A DNA stretch of 64,000 nucleotides from Enterococcus pingfangensis (GTDB lineage: Bacteria; Bacillota; Bacilli; Lactobacillales; Enterococcaceae): the NCBI RefSeq assembly GCF_005405205.1, contig NZ_BJDP01000001.1, positions 62,001 through 126,000 of the forward strand, written 5' to 3'. The translations under genes and the position numbers were made by a program. Positions 48,768 through 59,585 of this stretch are shown here, in pieces; position 1 is the first letter of the stretch, and the number at the start of each line of letters is the position of its first letter. The notes beneath the pieces are model-generated. The model was not told the origin of the DNA and ran no database searches. It saw nothing but the letters and a program-made list of their open reading frames with translations.

Positions 48768-50189
48768 ATGTGGGAGTTATCAGGTAAAAAAGCAACACCG
48801 ATTTATCAGCAGATTATTGAACAAGTCATTACTTATATTCAAGCCGGAACGTTAAAACCAGGAGATAAATTACCGGCAGAGCGAAAGCTCGCGGCATTTT
48901 ATCAAGTGAATCGTTCAACCGTAGTGCACGCATTAGATGAATTAGTCAGTCTTGGCTGGGTATTGCGCCGCCAAGGAAGTGGAACGATCGTAAATGAAGG
49001 AAATTGGGGGCGTAGCACGACGCCGCGGGTTGATTGGCGCAGTTTATTTACTAAAGAATCACATCCTAATGAGCCGTTTTTAGAAAAAATTCAAGCGTCA
49101 CTGAACGATCCAAATGCCATGGATCTGTATTCTGGTGAATTACCGTTAGGCCTGATCCCGGATTTTCGTTTTCCTTCCTATACATGGGAAGAATTATTAT
49201 TAGAAGAGAAAAAACAAAGTCCTTTAGGGTACCAACCGCTGCAGCAGGTGATTTGTCAGCGGATCAAGGCCGAACAGAAAATCGACATTTCATCCAATCA
49301 AGTCTTGATCACTTCTGGAGCGCAGCAAGCGATGTTTTTACTACTGCAAGTCATGTTGCAGAGCGGAGACAGTGTTGCGATTGAAGATCCCTCGTTTTTA
49401 TATTCATTGCCGATTTTTGCCAGTGCTGGCGTTAGACTTTATGGAGTAGAAATGGATCGCGAAGGAATGCGTATCGATAAGTTGGAGCAATTGATTTTGA
49501 CGAAGAAAATCAAGCTGATTATTCTTAACCCGACTTTTCAAAATCCCACGGGCTCAACGATGTCGAAACGACGGCGAAATGAATTGATCAAACTGAGTCA
49601 AAAATATCAGCTGCCGATCGTAGAAGATGAGGTTTTCAGCGAATTGAACTTTAGCGCGATCCCGCCTTCGTTAAAGGAACTTGCGCCGTATCAAGTGATT
49701 CATCTAGGGTCGCTGTCGAAAATTTTCGGCTCTTCGATCAAGATCGGCTGGGTCGTTGCTGATCAAGACTTGATTCAACGGTTGTCCGAAGCAAAACAGA
49801 TGATGGATTTTTCAATCAGTGTTTTTCCGCAAGTGATTGCTCATACCGCGCTAACAGATCCGCATTTTAAAAAAAATCAAGTGACTTTAGTTGCAGCTTT
49901 AAACCAAAGAGCGCAGGCATTTTGTGAGGAGGCGCAGGTGATTGCGGACGATTGGAACGTTTCAAAAATTGACGGAGGAATCTATGTTTATTTAACTTGG
50001 CGTCACCGTCATCTGACACGCAAAGATTGGGAAGTTTTTTTGCGGGAGAAAATAGTGATCGCCCCGGCTTTTCTTTTTAGTAATGATACAATGGCTATGA
50101 GGGTAAATTATACTCGAATGACGGCGGAAATGCGCCAGCAGTTTTTTTTGAAGTTGCAATTGATCTCAAATGAACTAAGGAGGAATTAG
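48768..50189 (+). CDS. MocR-type (GntR-HTH / aminotransferase fusion) regulator
   Basis: 473 residues. An N-terminal GntR-type winged helix (IYQQIIEQVITYIQAGTLKPGDKLPAERKLAAFYQVNRSTV, residues 13-55) is fused to a fold type I aminotransferase-like domain with the expected PLP Lys in HLGSLSKIFGSSIKIGW. MocR proteins use PLP or an amino-acid adduct as effector and often control an adjacent gene; known members include GabR and PdxR. No gab or pdx genes are near, so effector unknown. It ends at 50189 and the nitroreductase ATG starts at 50190, with AGGAGGAAT inside its end; the two are coupled. Confidence 0.88.
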   Translation: MWELSGKKATPIYQQIIEQVITYIQAGTLKPGDKLPAERKLAAFYQVNRSTVVHALDELVSLGWVLRRQGSGTIVNEGNWGRSTTPRVDWRSLFTKESHPNEPFLEKIQASLNDPNAMDLYSGELPLGLIPDFRFPSYTWEELLLEEKKQSPLGYQPLQQVICQRIKAEQKIDISSNQVLITSGAQQAMFLLLQVMLQSGDSVAIEDPSFLYSLPIFASAGVRLYGVEMDREGMRIDKLEQLILTKKIKLIILNPTFQNPTGSTMSKRRRNELIKLSQKYQLPIVEDEVFSELNFSAIPPSLKELAPYQVIHLGSLSKIFGSSIKIGWVVADQDLIQRLSEAKQMMDFSISVFPQVIAHTALTDPHFKKNQVTLVAALNQRAQAFCEEAQVIADDWNVSKIDGGIYVYLTWRHRHLTRKDWEVFLREKIVIAPAFLFSNDTMAMRVNYTRMTAEMRQQFFLKLQLISNELRRN

Positions 50190-50915
50190 ATGGAAGCGTT
50201 AGAAATTATGAAACAGCACCGGACTTACCGAAACTTCGACGAAACGTATCAACTGTCAAAAGAAGAGTTGCAAACAATTTTACAAGCCAGCCGCCAAGCA
50301 CCAAGTTGGATGAATGGCCAGATGTACAGCATTATTGTTGTGAAAGACCGTGGGATCCGCGAACAGCTGGTTGCGCTGAATCCACGAAATCCGCATATGC
50401 TGCACAGTTCAGTCTTCTTAGTTTTCGTGGCTGATTTAAAGCGAACTCAAAAAGTTGCGGAGCATTACAAAGTGGACTATCGAATTGATGAAGGCTTAGA
50501 CCCGTTGATCACGGCTGTCACAGATACCGCCTTGGCGTTAGAAAATGCGGTGATTGCGACGGAGGCTTTAGGTTTGGGGTCTGTAGTAGTTGGAAGCATT
50601 CGAAAAGATATTTCTGAGATTGGAAAACTATTGCAATTGCCGGATTATGTATTGCCAGTTGCAGGCTTGAGTATCGGTAAACCATCCGTAGAAATGCGGG
50701 TCAAACCTCGCTTGCCAAAAGAAACGGTGATCCACTATGACACGTATCAAGAGTATGATTATTCATTGATTGAAGAATACGACGATACGATGGAGAAGTT
50801 TGCTGAAGCGCGTGAAACCAAACGCTGGAGTAAAAAGTTTGCAGACTACTTTGAAAGCTCACCAAACAAGCAAGTTGATGAGTTTCTGAAAGAAAACAAA
50901 TTCTTCCAATCTTAA
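50190..50915 (+). CDS. NADPH-dependent nitroreductase/oxidoreductase (NfsA-like)
   Basis: 241 residues, FMN-binding nitroreductase fold. Start MEALEIMKQHRTYRNF and ASRQAPSWMNGQMYSII (FMN contact) are family typical; GLGSVVVGSIRKD and LPVAGLSIGKP follow, and the extended C-terminal region fits the NfsA/FRP group that uses NADPH. Substrate unknown. Immediate adjacency to the MocR-type gene suggests that it is the regulator's target or functional partner. Confidence 0.85.
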   Translation: MEALEIMKQHRTYRNFDETYQLSKEELQTILQASRQAPSWMNGQMYSIIVVKDRGIREQLVALNPRNPHMLHSSVFLVFVADLKRTQKVAEHYKVDYRIDEGLDPLITAVTDTALALENAVIATEALGLGSVVVGSIRKDISEIGKLLQLPDYVLPVAGLSIGKPSVEMRVKPRLPKETVIHYDTYQEYDYSLIEEYDDTMEKFAEARETKRWSKKFADYFESSPNKQVDEFLKENKFFQS

Positions 50916-50917
50916 GT

Positions 50918-50946
50918 TTGACAGTAACAAGTAAGTAACATATAGT
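50918..50946 (+). promoter_or_regulatory. Promoter of mgtA
   Basis: Near-consensus TTGACA (50918) - 17 bases - TATAGT (50941), ahead of the M-box. Confidence 0.85.
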
Positions 50947-50968
50947 TAAAAGGTAAATATAAATAGTT

Positions 50969-51122
50969 GTTAGGTGAGGCTCCTATATGGACACAGGCTA
51001 CTGCCCAAAAATGTCGAGAGACGCCAATGGGTAGAACAGGAATCATCGTGAAGGTGATTCATAACGTAGCTGACAATTCTGTCTACGCCCTATAGTGCTA
51101 AAGCTCGACGATGGACATGAAT
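50969..51122 (+). ncRNA. M-box Mg2+ riboswitch (ykoK leader)
   Basis: The M-box conserved core is clear: GTTAGGTGAGGCTCCTATA at the start, then GGCTACTGCCC, a CGCCAATGGGTA segment and near the end ACGATGGACAT. High Mg2+ favours a compact fold that exposes the downstream terminator and shuts off mgtA. The neighbouring Mg2+-ATPase gene fully supports the call. Confidence 0.93.
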
Positions 51123-51131
51123 GAACTTTTC

Positions 51132-51164
51132 GCGCGTGCTCATTTTCGAGTACGTGCTTTTTTT
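51132..51164 (+). terminator. M-box expression-platform terminator
   Basis: GCGCGTGCTC / GAGTACGTGC stem (with G-U pairs) and seven Ts. Confidence 0.85.
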
Positions 51165-51272
51165 GTAGATTTTGCTAAGTGAAAAAGACCGATGAAATTT
51201 TTATTTCACTTCGTAGCAGATTAAAAAACAGGATGCCGGTCACCGTTTAACCCATGAAAGGATGTGAGGAAG

Positions 51273-51434
51273 ATGGATCATGAAGATAGTCGACCCAAAA
51301 GTAAAGACAATAGGGCGGCTTTGGTTGCCTTAAATTTTAGGAGGAACCATTATGATGAACAAAAAAAACCTTCTTGCTCGCAAAAGCAACAAAGACCAAG
51401 AATTGAAAAAATTAGCCATTTTATCCGATCGTGA
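51273..51434 (+). CDS. Possible upstream ORF overlapping mgtA
   Basis: A 53-codon frame (MDHEDSRPKSKDNRAALVAL...) starts 79 bases before mgtA, in a different reading frame, and runs 83 bases into it. AAGGA and GAGGA lie upstream of its ATG. It is rich in Arg, Lys and Pro. Its existence as a translated leader is inferred; see findings. Confidence 0.35.
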   Translation: MDHEDSRPKSKDNRAALVALNFRRNHYDEQKKPSCSQKQQRPRIEKISHFIRS

Positions 51435-53961
51435 TCTTTTTCTAAATTTGCGGACTTCATTGCAAGGGTTATCAGAAGAAGATGCACAAAGTCGCTTGGA
51501 AGAATACGGACCAAACGAAGTCTCGGCGCAAAAGCCTACACCGGGAATCTTATTATTATTACAAGCTTTCAATGATCCGTTTGTGTACGTCTTGGCATTA
51601 TTGGCGCTTGTTTCATTGCTGACAAATGATCTGGAAGCTGCGCTTGTAATGGTGATCATGATTTTAGCCAGTGTGGTGATTACATTTATTCAAGAATATC
51701 GTTCACAAAAAGCGAGTATCGCATTAAAAGAAATGATCGAAAATACTGCGGCTGTCACTCGCAACGGCGAGACCAAAGAGATTCCGATGGACGAGGTAGT
51801 GCCGGGCGATATTTTGACACTGGCGACGGGCGATATGATCCCCGCAGATGCTGTTTTGATTTGGACAAAGGATCTTTTTGTGAATCAGTCCTCGCTAACC
51901 GGCGAATCAATGCCTGTCGAAAAATTTTTAGTAAACGATCAGCGATTGACTGAAGATCTGACCGCGTTGGATCTAACGAATCTAGTTTTCATGGGGACTG
52001 ATGTGTTGAGCGGTCAAGGTAAAGCAATTATTTTAAAAACGGGGCAAAAAACGTTTTTTGGCGACATTGCAAAAAATGCGACCTCAAAACGTGGGAAAAC
52101 AACTTTTGACATCGGCTTAGCCAAAGTCAGTAAGTTGTTGCTGCAAATGGTCATGGTTTTATTCCCATTAGTATTTTTGCTCAACGGCTTGACTAAAGGT
52201 GATTGGAGCAGTGCCTTCTTTTTTGCCATTGCTGTCGCGGTGGGGCTGACTCCTGAAATGTTACCGATGATCGTAAGTTCTAACTTAGCAAAAGGAGCTT
52301 TGACTCTTTCAAAACACAAAGTGATTGTAAAAGAACTAGCTTCAATTCAAAACTTAGGCAGCATGGACGTGCTTTGTACTGATAAAACTGGAACGATCAC
52401 GGAAGACCGGGTAGTTCTCGTTCAACATCTTGATCCATTAGGTAACGAAAATGAGCAAGTATTAAATCTGGCTTTTATGAATTCGACTTATCAAACTGGT
52501 TGGAAAAATTTGATGGATATAGCGGTGATCAATTATTTTGAAACCCAAGACCGGCATCTGCCGTATCAAAACGTCCAAAAAATCGATGAGATCCCGTTTG
52601 ATTTTTCTCGTCGGCGATTAACAGTCGTAATGAAAACAGACGAACATCAGTTGATGATCACAAAAGGTGCAGTTGAGGAAATGGCTGATGTTTGCAAGTA
52701 TGTTGAGATCAATGGGAAAATCTCAGAATTGACGTCGGAGATTCGGCAACAATTGCAAGCGGTCAATGAAAAGATGAACCGCCAAGGGATGCGGGTGATC
52801 ACGGTAGCGGTTCGACGCGATGCGCATGATGAAGCGATTTATTCGACTGAGGATGAAAAAGAGATGGTTTTAGTCGGCTTCATGGGTTTTCTTGATCCGG
52901 CTAAAGCTTCTGCAAAACCCGCGATTCGCTCACTGCATCAACACGGAGTGGTAGTAAAGGTTTTGACAGGTGATAATGCGATCGTCGCGCAAAAAGTCTG
53001 CCAAGATGTCGGAATTCCCGCAGAGAACTATCTATTAGGCAACCAAGTCGATGAACTGTCGGATGAGGAATTGTATCAAGCGGCAGAAACAACCAATTTA
53101 TTTGCCAAACTAAATCCAATGCAAAAAGCGCGGATTATTGAATCACTGCAAAGCAAAGGTCATACAGTTGGGTTCATGGGCGACGGGATCAATGATGCGC
53201 CGGCATTAAGGAAGGCGGACGTAGGAATCTCCGTGGATACCGCGGCGGATATCACCAAAGACGCCAGCTCGATTATTTTGTTAGAAAAAAGTTTGAGTGT
53301 TTTAGAAAATGGCGTGCTTGAAGGGCGGCGTGTATTCAGTAACATGATGAAATACATCAAGATCACGATCAGTTCCAACTTTGGCAACGTCTTCTCGATT
53401 TTAGTCGCTAGCGCCTTTTTACCTTTTTTACCCATGTTGTCGATTCAATTATTATTGCAAAATTTGATTTATGATATCGCGCAACTAACGATTCCTTGGG
53501 ACAATGTCGATGAAGAAGAATTACAAGTACCGACAAAATGGGAAACAAAAGGCTTGTTGAAATTTACAGTGTGTATCGGACCAATCAGTTCTATTTTTGA
53601 CATCATTACTTTCTTAGTGATGTGGTTCACTTTTGGAGCAAATACGATCGCTACTCAAAACTTATTCCAAACTGGCTGGTTTATGGTTGGTTTAACGACA
53701 CAATCGTTAGTCGTCTTGATGGTACGGACAAAGAAAATTCCGTTTATTAAAAGTCGACCAGCACCACAAGTTCTGATCAGTTTGTTGCTGGCAGTCGCTG
53801 CGGGCGGTTTAGTAGTTTTGACCCCGATTGCAGACCAATTTGATTTTGTCCGCCTTCCAAGTGAATATTGGCTATGGTACATCTTAATCGTTGTTGCATA
53901 TATGATCACAACCCAATTGGGGAAAGTAATCTATATTAAAATTGCGAAAGAATGGATCTGA
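51352..53961 (+). CDS. mgtA: Mg2+-importing P-type ATPase
   Basis: 869 residues, P-type class IIIB. Phosphorylation motif DKTGTITED near residue 344, TGES loop (LTGESMPVEKF), and hinge MGDGINDAPALRKADVGIS; ten membrane segments in the usual arrangement. Length, sequence and the M-box leader indicate MgtA/MgtB rather than a calcium or cation pump. It imports Mg2+ across the membrane under limitation. AGGAGGAAC precedes paired ATGs at 51352/51355. Confidence 0.95.
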   Translation: MMNKKNLLARKSNKDQELKKLAILSDRDLFLNLRTSLQGLSEEDAQSRLEEYGPNEVSAQKPTPGILLLLQAFNDPFVYVLALLALVSLLTNDLEAALVMVIMILASVVITFIQEYRSQKASIALKEMIENTAAVTRNGETKEIPMDEVVPGDILTLATGDMIPADAVLIWTKDLFVNQSSLTGESMPVEKFLVNDQRLTEDLTALDLTNLVFMGTDVLSGQGKAIILKTGQKTFFGDIAKNATSKRGKTTFDIGLAKVSKLLLQMVMVLFPLVFLLNGLTKGDWSSAFFFAIAVAVGLTPEMLPMIVSSNLAKGALTLSKHKVIVKELASIQNLGSMDVLCTDKTGTITEDRVVLVQHLDPLGNENEQVLNLAFMNSTYQTGWKNLMDIAVINYFETQDRHLPYQNVQKIDEIPFDFSRRRLTVVMKTDEHQLMITKGAVEEMADVCKYVEINGKISELTSEIRQQLQAVNEKMNRQGMRVITVAVRRDAHDEAIYSTEDEKEMVLVGFMGFLDPAKASAKPAIRSLHQHGVVVKVLTGDNAIVAQKVCQDVGIPAENYLLGNQVDELSDEELYQAAETTNLFAKLNPMQKARIIESLQSKGHTVGFMGDGINDAPALRKADVGISVDTAADITKDASSIILLEKSLSVLENGVLEGRRVFSNMMKYIKITISSNFGNVFSILVASAFLPFLPMLSIQLLLQNLIYDIAQLTIPWDNVDEEELQVPTKWETKGLLKFTVCIGPISSIFDIITFLVMWFTFGANTIATQNLFQTGWFMVGLTTQSLVVLMVRTKKIPFIKSRPAPQVLISLLLAVAAGGLVVLTPIADQFDFVRLPSEYWLWYILIVVAYMITTQLGKVIYIKIAKEWI

Positions 53962-53967
53962 ACTATA

Positions 53968-54003
53968 ACAGAATGGTCTATGTTACCATTCTGTTTCTTT
54001 TTC
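53968..54003 (+). terminator. Intrinsic terminator after mgtA
   Basis: ACAGAATGGT / ACCATTCTGT perfect stem with T-rich tail. Confidence 0.88.
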
Positions 54004-54235
54004 TGTAAAAAAAGGACTGCTGTTTTTTTACATGCTGTAGATGTACTGCAACTTTTTTTGAAAGCACCGTTGCTCGTCGAAACAATGAAAGCGGAGTCGA
54101 TCTATGATTTTCCAAGGGGATCGACGACTTAAATCAAGAAATAGAAAATTCCTTTTTCAAGAAAAGTATGCAGAAAATTTCACAAGACTGAAAAGTAAAG
54201 CGCTCTAATTTATTCAAAAAAAATGAGCAATTTGG

Positions 54236-54264
54236 TTGTCAAGTGCGGCTAAAAATGCTAATTT
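54236..54264 (+). promoter_or_regulatory. Promoter of pdhABCD
   Basis: TTGTCA (54236) - 17 bases - TAATTT (54259). Confidence 0.7.
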
Positions 54265-54277
54265 AAAGAAGAAGGCC

Positions 54278-54309
54278 CAACAGTAATGATACAGATTGAA
54301 TTACTGTTG
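54278..54309 (+). other. Perfect hairpin in pdh 5' leader
   Basis: CAACAGTAAT / ATTACTGTTG, ten base pairs, 12-base loop, starting within about ten bases of the expected transcript start; no T run follows. Could stabilise the mRNA 5' end or be an operator. Confidence 0.55.
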
Positions 54310-54318
54310 TACTGATAA

Positions 54319-55467
<1,149 letters not shown>

Positions 55468-55469
55468 TC

Positions 55470-56447
55470 ATGGCACAAAAAACAATGATCCAAGCAATTA
55501 CAGATGCCTTAGCTCTGATGCTTGAAAAAGATAAAGAAGTTCTGATTTTTGGTGAAGATGTTGGTAAAAACGGCGGGGTTTTCCGGGCTACTGAAGGTCT
55601 TCAAGAAAAATTCGGCGAAGATCAAGTGTTTGATACACCGTTAGCTGAATCTGGGATCGCTGGTCTTGGTTTTGGATTGGCTTTGCAAGGCTTTCGACCT
55701 GTTCCTGAAATTCAATTCTTTGGTTTTGTCTTTGAAGCAATGGACGAAATCGTTGGGCAAATGGCCCGTACACGTTACCGGATGGGAAATACACGGAATA
55801 TGCCGATTACCATCCGCGCACCATTTGGCGGCGGGGTTCATACGCCGGAGCTTCACTCAGACAACTTAGAAGGCTTAATGGCACAATCACCAGGTTTACG
55901 CGTAGTTATCCCATCAAATCCTTACGATGCAAAAGGTCTATTGATCGCATCTATTCGAAACAATGATCCAGTTGTGTTCTTAGAACATATGAAATTGTAT
56001 CGTTCATTCCGTGAAGAAGTACCAGAAGGCATTTATGAAGTACCGTTGGACAAAGCGGCGGTAACTAAAGAAGGTTCTGATGTTTCGATCATCACTTACG
56101 GAGCAATGGTTCGCGAAGCAATCAAAGCAGCTGATAACTTAGCAAAAGAAAACATTAATGCAGAAATCATCGACTTACGTACGGTAGCTCCGCTTGATGT
56201 TGAAACCATCATCAAATCTGTTGAAAAAACAGGACGAGTTGTCGTTGTGCAAGAAGCCCAAAAACAAGCGGGTGTTGCTGCACAAGTCATCGCAGAGATT
56301 TCTGAACGGGCAATTTTATCTCTAGAAGCACCAATCGGACGAGTTTCTGCTCCAGATACGATTTTCCCATTTGGACAAGCGGAAGGTATTTGGTTGCCAA
56401 ACGCAGCGGATATTGAAGCAAAAGTAAAAGAAATCGTAGAATTTTAA
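55470..56447 (+). CDS. pdhB: Pyruvate dehydrogenase E1 beta subunit
   Basis: 325 residues. Transketolase-like beta chain: [31 protein letters not shown] at the start, [18 protein letters not shown] in the middle, and C-terminal domain ending [19 protein letters not shown]. It completes the E1 heterotetramer. AAGGAG in the end of pdhA is its ribosome site. Confidence 0.96.
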   Translation: MAQKTMIQAITDALALMLEKDKEVLIFGEDVGKNGGVFRATEGLQEKFGEDQVFDTPLAESGIAGLGFGLALQGFRPVPEIQFFGFVFEAMDEIVGQMARTRYRMGNTRNMPITIRAPFGGGVHTPELHSDNLEGLMAQSPGLRVVIPSNPYDAKGLLIASIRNNDPVVFLEHMKLYRSFREEVPEGIYEVPLDKAAVTKEGSDVSIITYGAMVREAIKAADNLAKENINAEIIDLRTVAPLDVETIIKSVEKTGRVVVVQEAQKQAGVAAQVIAEISERAILSLEAPIGRVSAPDTIFPFGQAEGIWLPNAADIEAKVKEIVEF

Positions 56448-56467
56448 TTTAGAAGGAGCGAAAAAAT

Positions 56468-58078
56468 ATGGCTTACCAATTTAAATTACCGGACATCGGC
56501 GAAGGAATCGCAGAAGGCGAGATCGTCAAATGGTTCGTTAAAGCCGGCGACACAATCAATGAAGATGATACTTTATTGGAAGTACAAAATGATAAATCAG
56601 TAGAAGAAATTCCATCTCCAGTAACTGGGACAGTTAAAAATATCATTGTTACTGAAGGAACTGTTGCAAATGTCGGTGATGTATTAGTAGAAATCGATGC
56701 ACCAGGACACGAAGACAACGAAGGTGACTCAGGTGTTGCAGCAGAAGCACAAACTCCTGCTAAACCAGCTGCAGAACCAGCTACCGGCAATGGCGGCGGT
56801 GTTTACCAATTTAAATTGCCAGATATCGGTGAAGGAATCGCAGAAGGCGAAATCGTCAAATGGTTCGTTAAAGCCGGCGATACAATCAATGAAGATGATA
56901 CTTTATTGGAAGTACAAAATGATAAATCAGTAGAAGAAATTCCATCTCCAGTAACCGGAACAGTTAAGAAAATTGTCGTTACTGAAGGAACTGTCGCAAA
57001 TGTCGGCGATGTTCTAGTGGAAATCGATGCACCAGGACACAACGACTCGAGCGCTTCAACTGAAGCAAGTGCAGCGCCAGAAGTGTCAGAAGCACCGGCA
57101 ACAGCTAGCGGAGCAACCGCAACAGTTGTTGAAGCAAGTAATCCTGATAAACGAGTATTGGCAATGCCGTCTGTTCGTCAATATGCACGTGAAAAAGATG
57201 TTGATATTACACAAGTAACAGCTACTGGTAAAGGCGGCCGAATCGAAAAAGAAGATATCGATGCCTTTGTTTCTGGCGGTCAATCAGCACCAGCCCAAAC
57301 TCAAACCGAAGCAACTCCTGCTTCTGCACCAGTCAAAGCTGAGAAACCAGCGCAACCATTTACTTCTAACTTAGGGGAAATGGAAACACGCGAAAAATTA
57401 ACACCAACACGTAAAGCAATCGCTAAAGCGATGGTTAACAGCAAGCATACTGCACCGCATGTTACTTTACATGATGAAGTAGAAGTTTCTAAATTATGGG
57501 ATCACCGTAAGAAATTCAAACAAGTTGCTTTGGATAACGGCACAAAATTAACATTCTTACCATACGTAGTAAAAGCTTTAACAGCAACTGTTAAAAAATA
57601 CCCTGTCTTGAATGCTTCAATCGATGATGCTGCACAAGAAATTGTTTATAAAAACTACTACAATATCGGTATCGCAACAGATACAGATCATGGATTATAT
57701 GTACCAAATGTAAAAAATGCTGATACAAAAGGTATGTTCAAAATTGCTGATGAAATCAATGAAAAAGCAGCTTTAGCTCATGATGGAAAATTAGCAGCAG
57801 ATGATATGCGCAATGGTACAGTAACGATTTCGAACATTGGTTCAGTAGGTGGCGGCTGGTTTACTCCAGTAATCAACTACCCTGAAGTTGCTATCCTAGG
57901 CGTAGGTACGATTGCTCAACAACCAATCGTAGTAGATGGTGAACTAGCGGTTGGCCGTGTAATGAAACTTTCATTAAGCTTCGACCATCGCATCGTTGAT
58001 GGCGCGACAGCGCAAAAAGCCATGAACAATATCAAACGTTTGTTGGCTGACCCAGAATTGTTATTAATGGAAGGATGA
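56468..58078 (+). CDS. pdhC: Pyruvate dehydrogenase E2 (dihydrolipoamide acetyltransferase), two lipoyl domains
   Basis: 536 residues. Two nearly identical lipoyl domains (residues 1-80 and 111-192) carry lipoylated lysines at Lys43 and about Lys153 in [12 protein letters not shown]. An Ala/Pro-rich linker separates them and leads to the peripheral subunit-binding domain ([28 protein letters not shown]) and the catalytic domain with [10 protein letters not shown] near the C-terminus. It is the structural core of the complex and transfers acetyl from E1 to CoA. The DNA of the two lipoyl domains is about 92% identical by my count. GAAGGAG precedes the ATG. Confidence 0.96.
   Translation: MAYQFKLPDIGEGIAEGEIVKWFVKAGDTINEDDTLLEVQNDKSVEEIPSPVTGTVKNIIVTEGTVANVGDVLVEIDAPGHEDNEGDSGVAAEAQTPAKPAAEPATGNGGGVYQFKLPDIGEGIAEGEIVKWFVKAGDTINEDDTLLEVQNDKSVEEIPSPVTGTVKKIVVTEGTVANVGDVLVEIDAPGHNDSSASTEASAAPEVSEAPATASGATATVVEASNPDKRVLAMPSVRQYAREKDVDITQVTATGKGGRIEKEDIDAFVSGGQSAPAQTQTEATPASAPVKAEKPAQPFTSNLGEMETREKLTPTRKAIAKAMVNSKHTAPHVTLHDEVEVSKLWDHRKKFKQVALDNGTKLTFLPYVVKALTATVKKYPVLNASIDDAAQEIVYKNYYNIGIATDTDHGLYVPNVKNADTKGMFKIADEINEKAALAHDGKLAADDMRNGTVTISNIGSVGGGWFTPVINYPEVAILGVGTIAQQPIVVDGELAVGRVMKLSLSFDHRIVDGATAQKAMNNIKRLLADPELLLMEG
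56474..57046 (+). repeat. Direct repeat of lipoyl-domain coding DNA in pdhC
   Basis: 56474-56716 and 56804-57046 (243 bases each) differ at roughly 20 positions, with an identical run of about 70 bases in the middle covering the lipoylated lysine. Confidence 0.9.
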
Positions 58079-58085
58079 TAAAAAC

Positions 58086-59492
58086 ATGGTAGTTGGAGAT
58101 TTTGCCATTGAATTAGATACAGTTGTGATTGGTGCCGGACCTGGCGGATATGTTGCCGCCATCCGTGCAGCCGAAATGGGACAAAAAGTAGCAATCATTG
58201 AACGTGAATACATTGGCGGCGTTTGTTTAAACGTTGGCTGTGTTCCTTCAAAAGCTTTGATTTCTGCTGGACATCATTATCAAGAAGCACTTGATTCTTC
58301 ATTATTTGGTGTTACTAGCGAAAAAGTTACATTAGACTTTGCTAAAACACAAGACTGGAAAGAAAACGGCGTCGTTAATAAATTAACGACCGGCGTAAAA
58401 TTCTTGTTGAAAAAACATAAAGTAGAAATCATTGAAGGTGAAGCTTTCTTCGTTGATGATAAAACTTTACGTGTGATTCATCCAGATTCTGCTCAAACTT
58501 ATTCCTTTAACAATGCGATCATCGCAACGGGTTCTCGTCCAATCGAGATTCCAGGATTTAAATTTGGCGGACGTGTCTTAGATTCTACAGGAGGACTTGC
58601 TTTAAAAGAAGTTCCTGAAAAATTCGTAATCATCGGCGGTGGGGTTATTGGTGCAGAACTAGGCGGAGCGTATGCGAACCTAGGTTCTAATGTAACTATT
58701 CTTGAAGGCTCACCACAAATTTTACCAACATATGAAAAAGATATGGTACAAGTTGTTGAGAAAGATTTTAAACAAAAAGGAATCAAAGTTGTCACTTCTG
58801 CAATGGCACGCGAAGCGGTTGACAATGGCGACAGCGTAACGGTTCGTTATGAAGTTGATGGAAAAGAAGAATCGATCGATGCAGATTACGTAATGGTAAC
58901 AGTTGGTCGTCGTCCAAATACAAATGACATGGGCTTAGAACAAGCGGGTGTCGAAATGACTGATCGCGGATTGATCCCAGTTGATAAACAGGGTCGGACA
59001 AATGTACCAAGTATTTATGCAATCGGCGATATCGTTCCTGGCGCAGCTTTAGCTCACAAAGCTAGCTACGAAGCAAAAATCGCTGCTGAAGCAATTTCTG
59101 GTAAAAAAGTAGCAGTTGATTACAAAGCAATGCCAGCTGTTGCTTTTACAGACCCAGAATTAGCCTCTGTTGGTATGACGATCAAAGAAGCAAAAGAAGC
59201 AGGACTTGAAGCAAAAGCATTCAAATTCCCATTCTCTGGTAATGGTCGTGCATTGTCATTAGGCAAATCAGAAGGCTTCTTGCGTTTAGTAACAACCGTT
59301 GACGATAATGTAATTATCGGTGCACAAATTGCTGGTGTTGGAGCAAGTGATATGGTATCTGAATTAGCATTAGCCATTGAATCAGGTATGAATGCAGAAG
59401 ATATCGCATTGACAATCCACCCTCATCCATCATTAGGCGAAATCGTGATGGATACAGCTGAATTAGCTTTAGGTCTGCCAATTCATATTTAA
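58086..59492 (+). CDS. pdhD: Dihydrolipoamide dehydrogenase (E3)
   Basis: 468 residues. FAD-dependent disulfide oxidoreductase that re-oxidises the E2 lipoate with NAD. FAD motif [13 protein letters not shown], redox cysteines Cys47 and Cys52 in [17 protein letters not shown] motif [14 protein letters not shown], and the catalytic His in HPHPSLGE are intact. GGAAGGATGA before the ATG serves as the ribosome site. A terminator follows, so the operon is pdhABCD only. Confidence 0.97.
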   Translation: MVVGDFAIELDTVVIGAGPGGYVAAIRAAEMGQKVAIIEREYIGGVCLNVGCVPSKALISAGHHYQEALDSSLFGVTSEKVTLDFAKTQDWKENGVVNKLTTGVKFLLKKHKVEIIEGEAFFVDDKTLRVIHPDSAQTYSFNNAIIATGSRPIEIPGFKFGGRVLDSTGGLALKEVPEKFVIIGGGVIGAELGGAYANLGSNVTILEGSPQILPTYEKDMVQVVEKDFKQKGIKVVTSAMAREAVDNGDSVTVRYEVDGKEESIDADYVMVTVGRRPNTNDMGLEQAGVEMTDRGLIPVDKQGRTNVPSIYAIGDIVPGAALAHKASYEAKIAAEAISGKKVAVDYKAMPAVAFTDPELASVGMTIKEAKEAGLEAKAFKFPFSGNGRALSLGKSEGFLRLVTTVDDNVIIGAQIAGVGASDMVSELALAIESGMNAEDIALTIHPHPSLGEIVMDTAELALGLPIHI

Positions 59493-59533
59493 AGTAAAAC
59501 ACTGATCTATTAAAACGATAATAAAATAATTTT

Positions 59534-59584
59534 CTAGGCTGCAGCTTGTCGATTGTTTATCGATGATCTGCAGCCTAGTTTTTA
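59534..59584 (+). terminator. Terminator after pdhD
   Basis: CTAGGCTGCAG / CTGCAGCCTAG stem with a long internal loop holding TCGAT/ATCGA, then TTTTTAT. Confidence 0.88.
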
Positions 59585-59585
59585 T

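Noticed and set aside
54028-54059. A terminator near TACAT/ATGTA before pdh
   Set aside because: The T run is separated from the stem by seven bases, and the mgtA terminator lies just upstream; evidence is too weak for a separate call.
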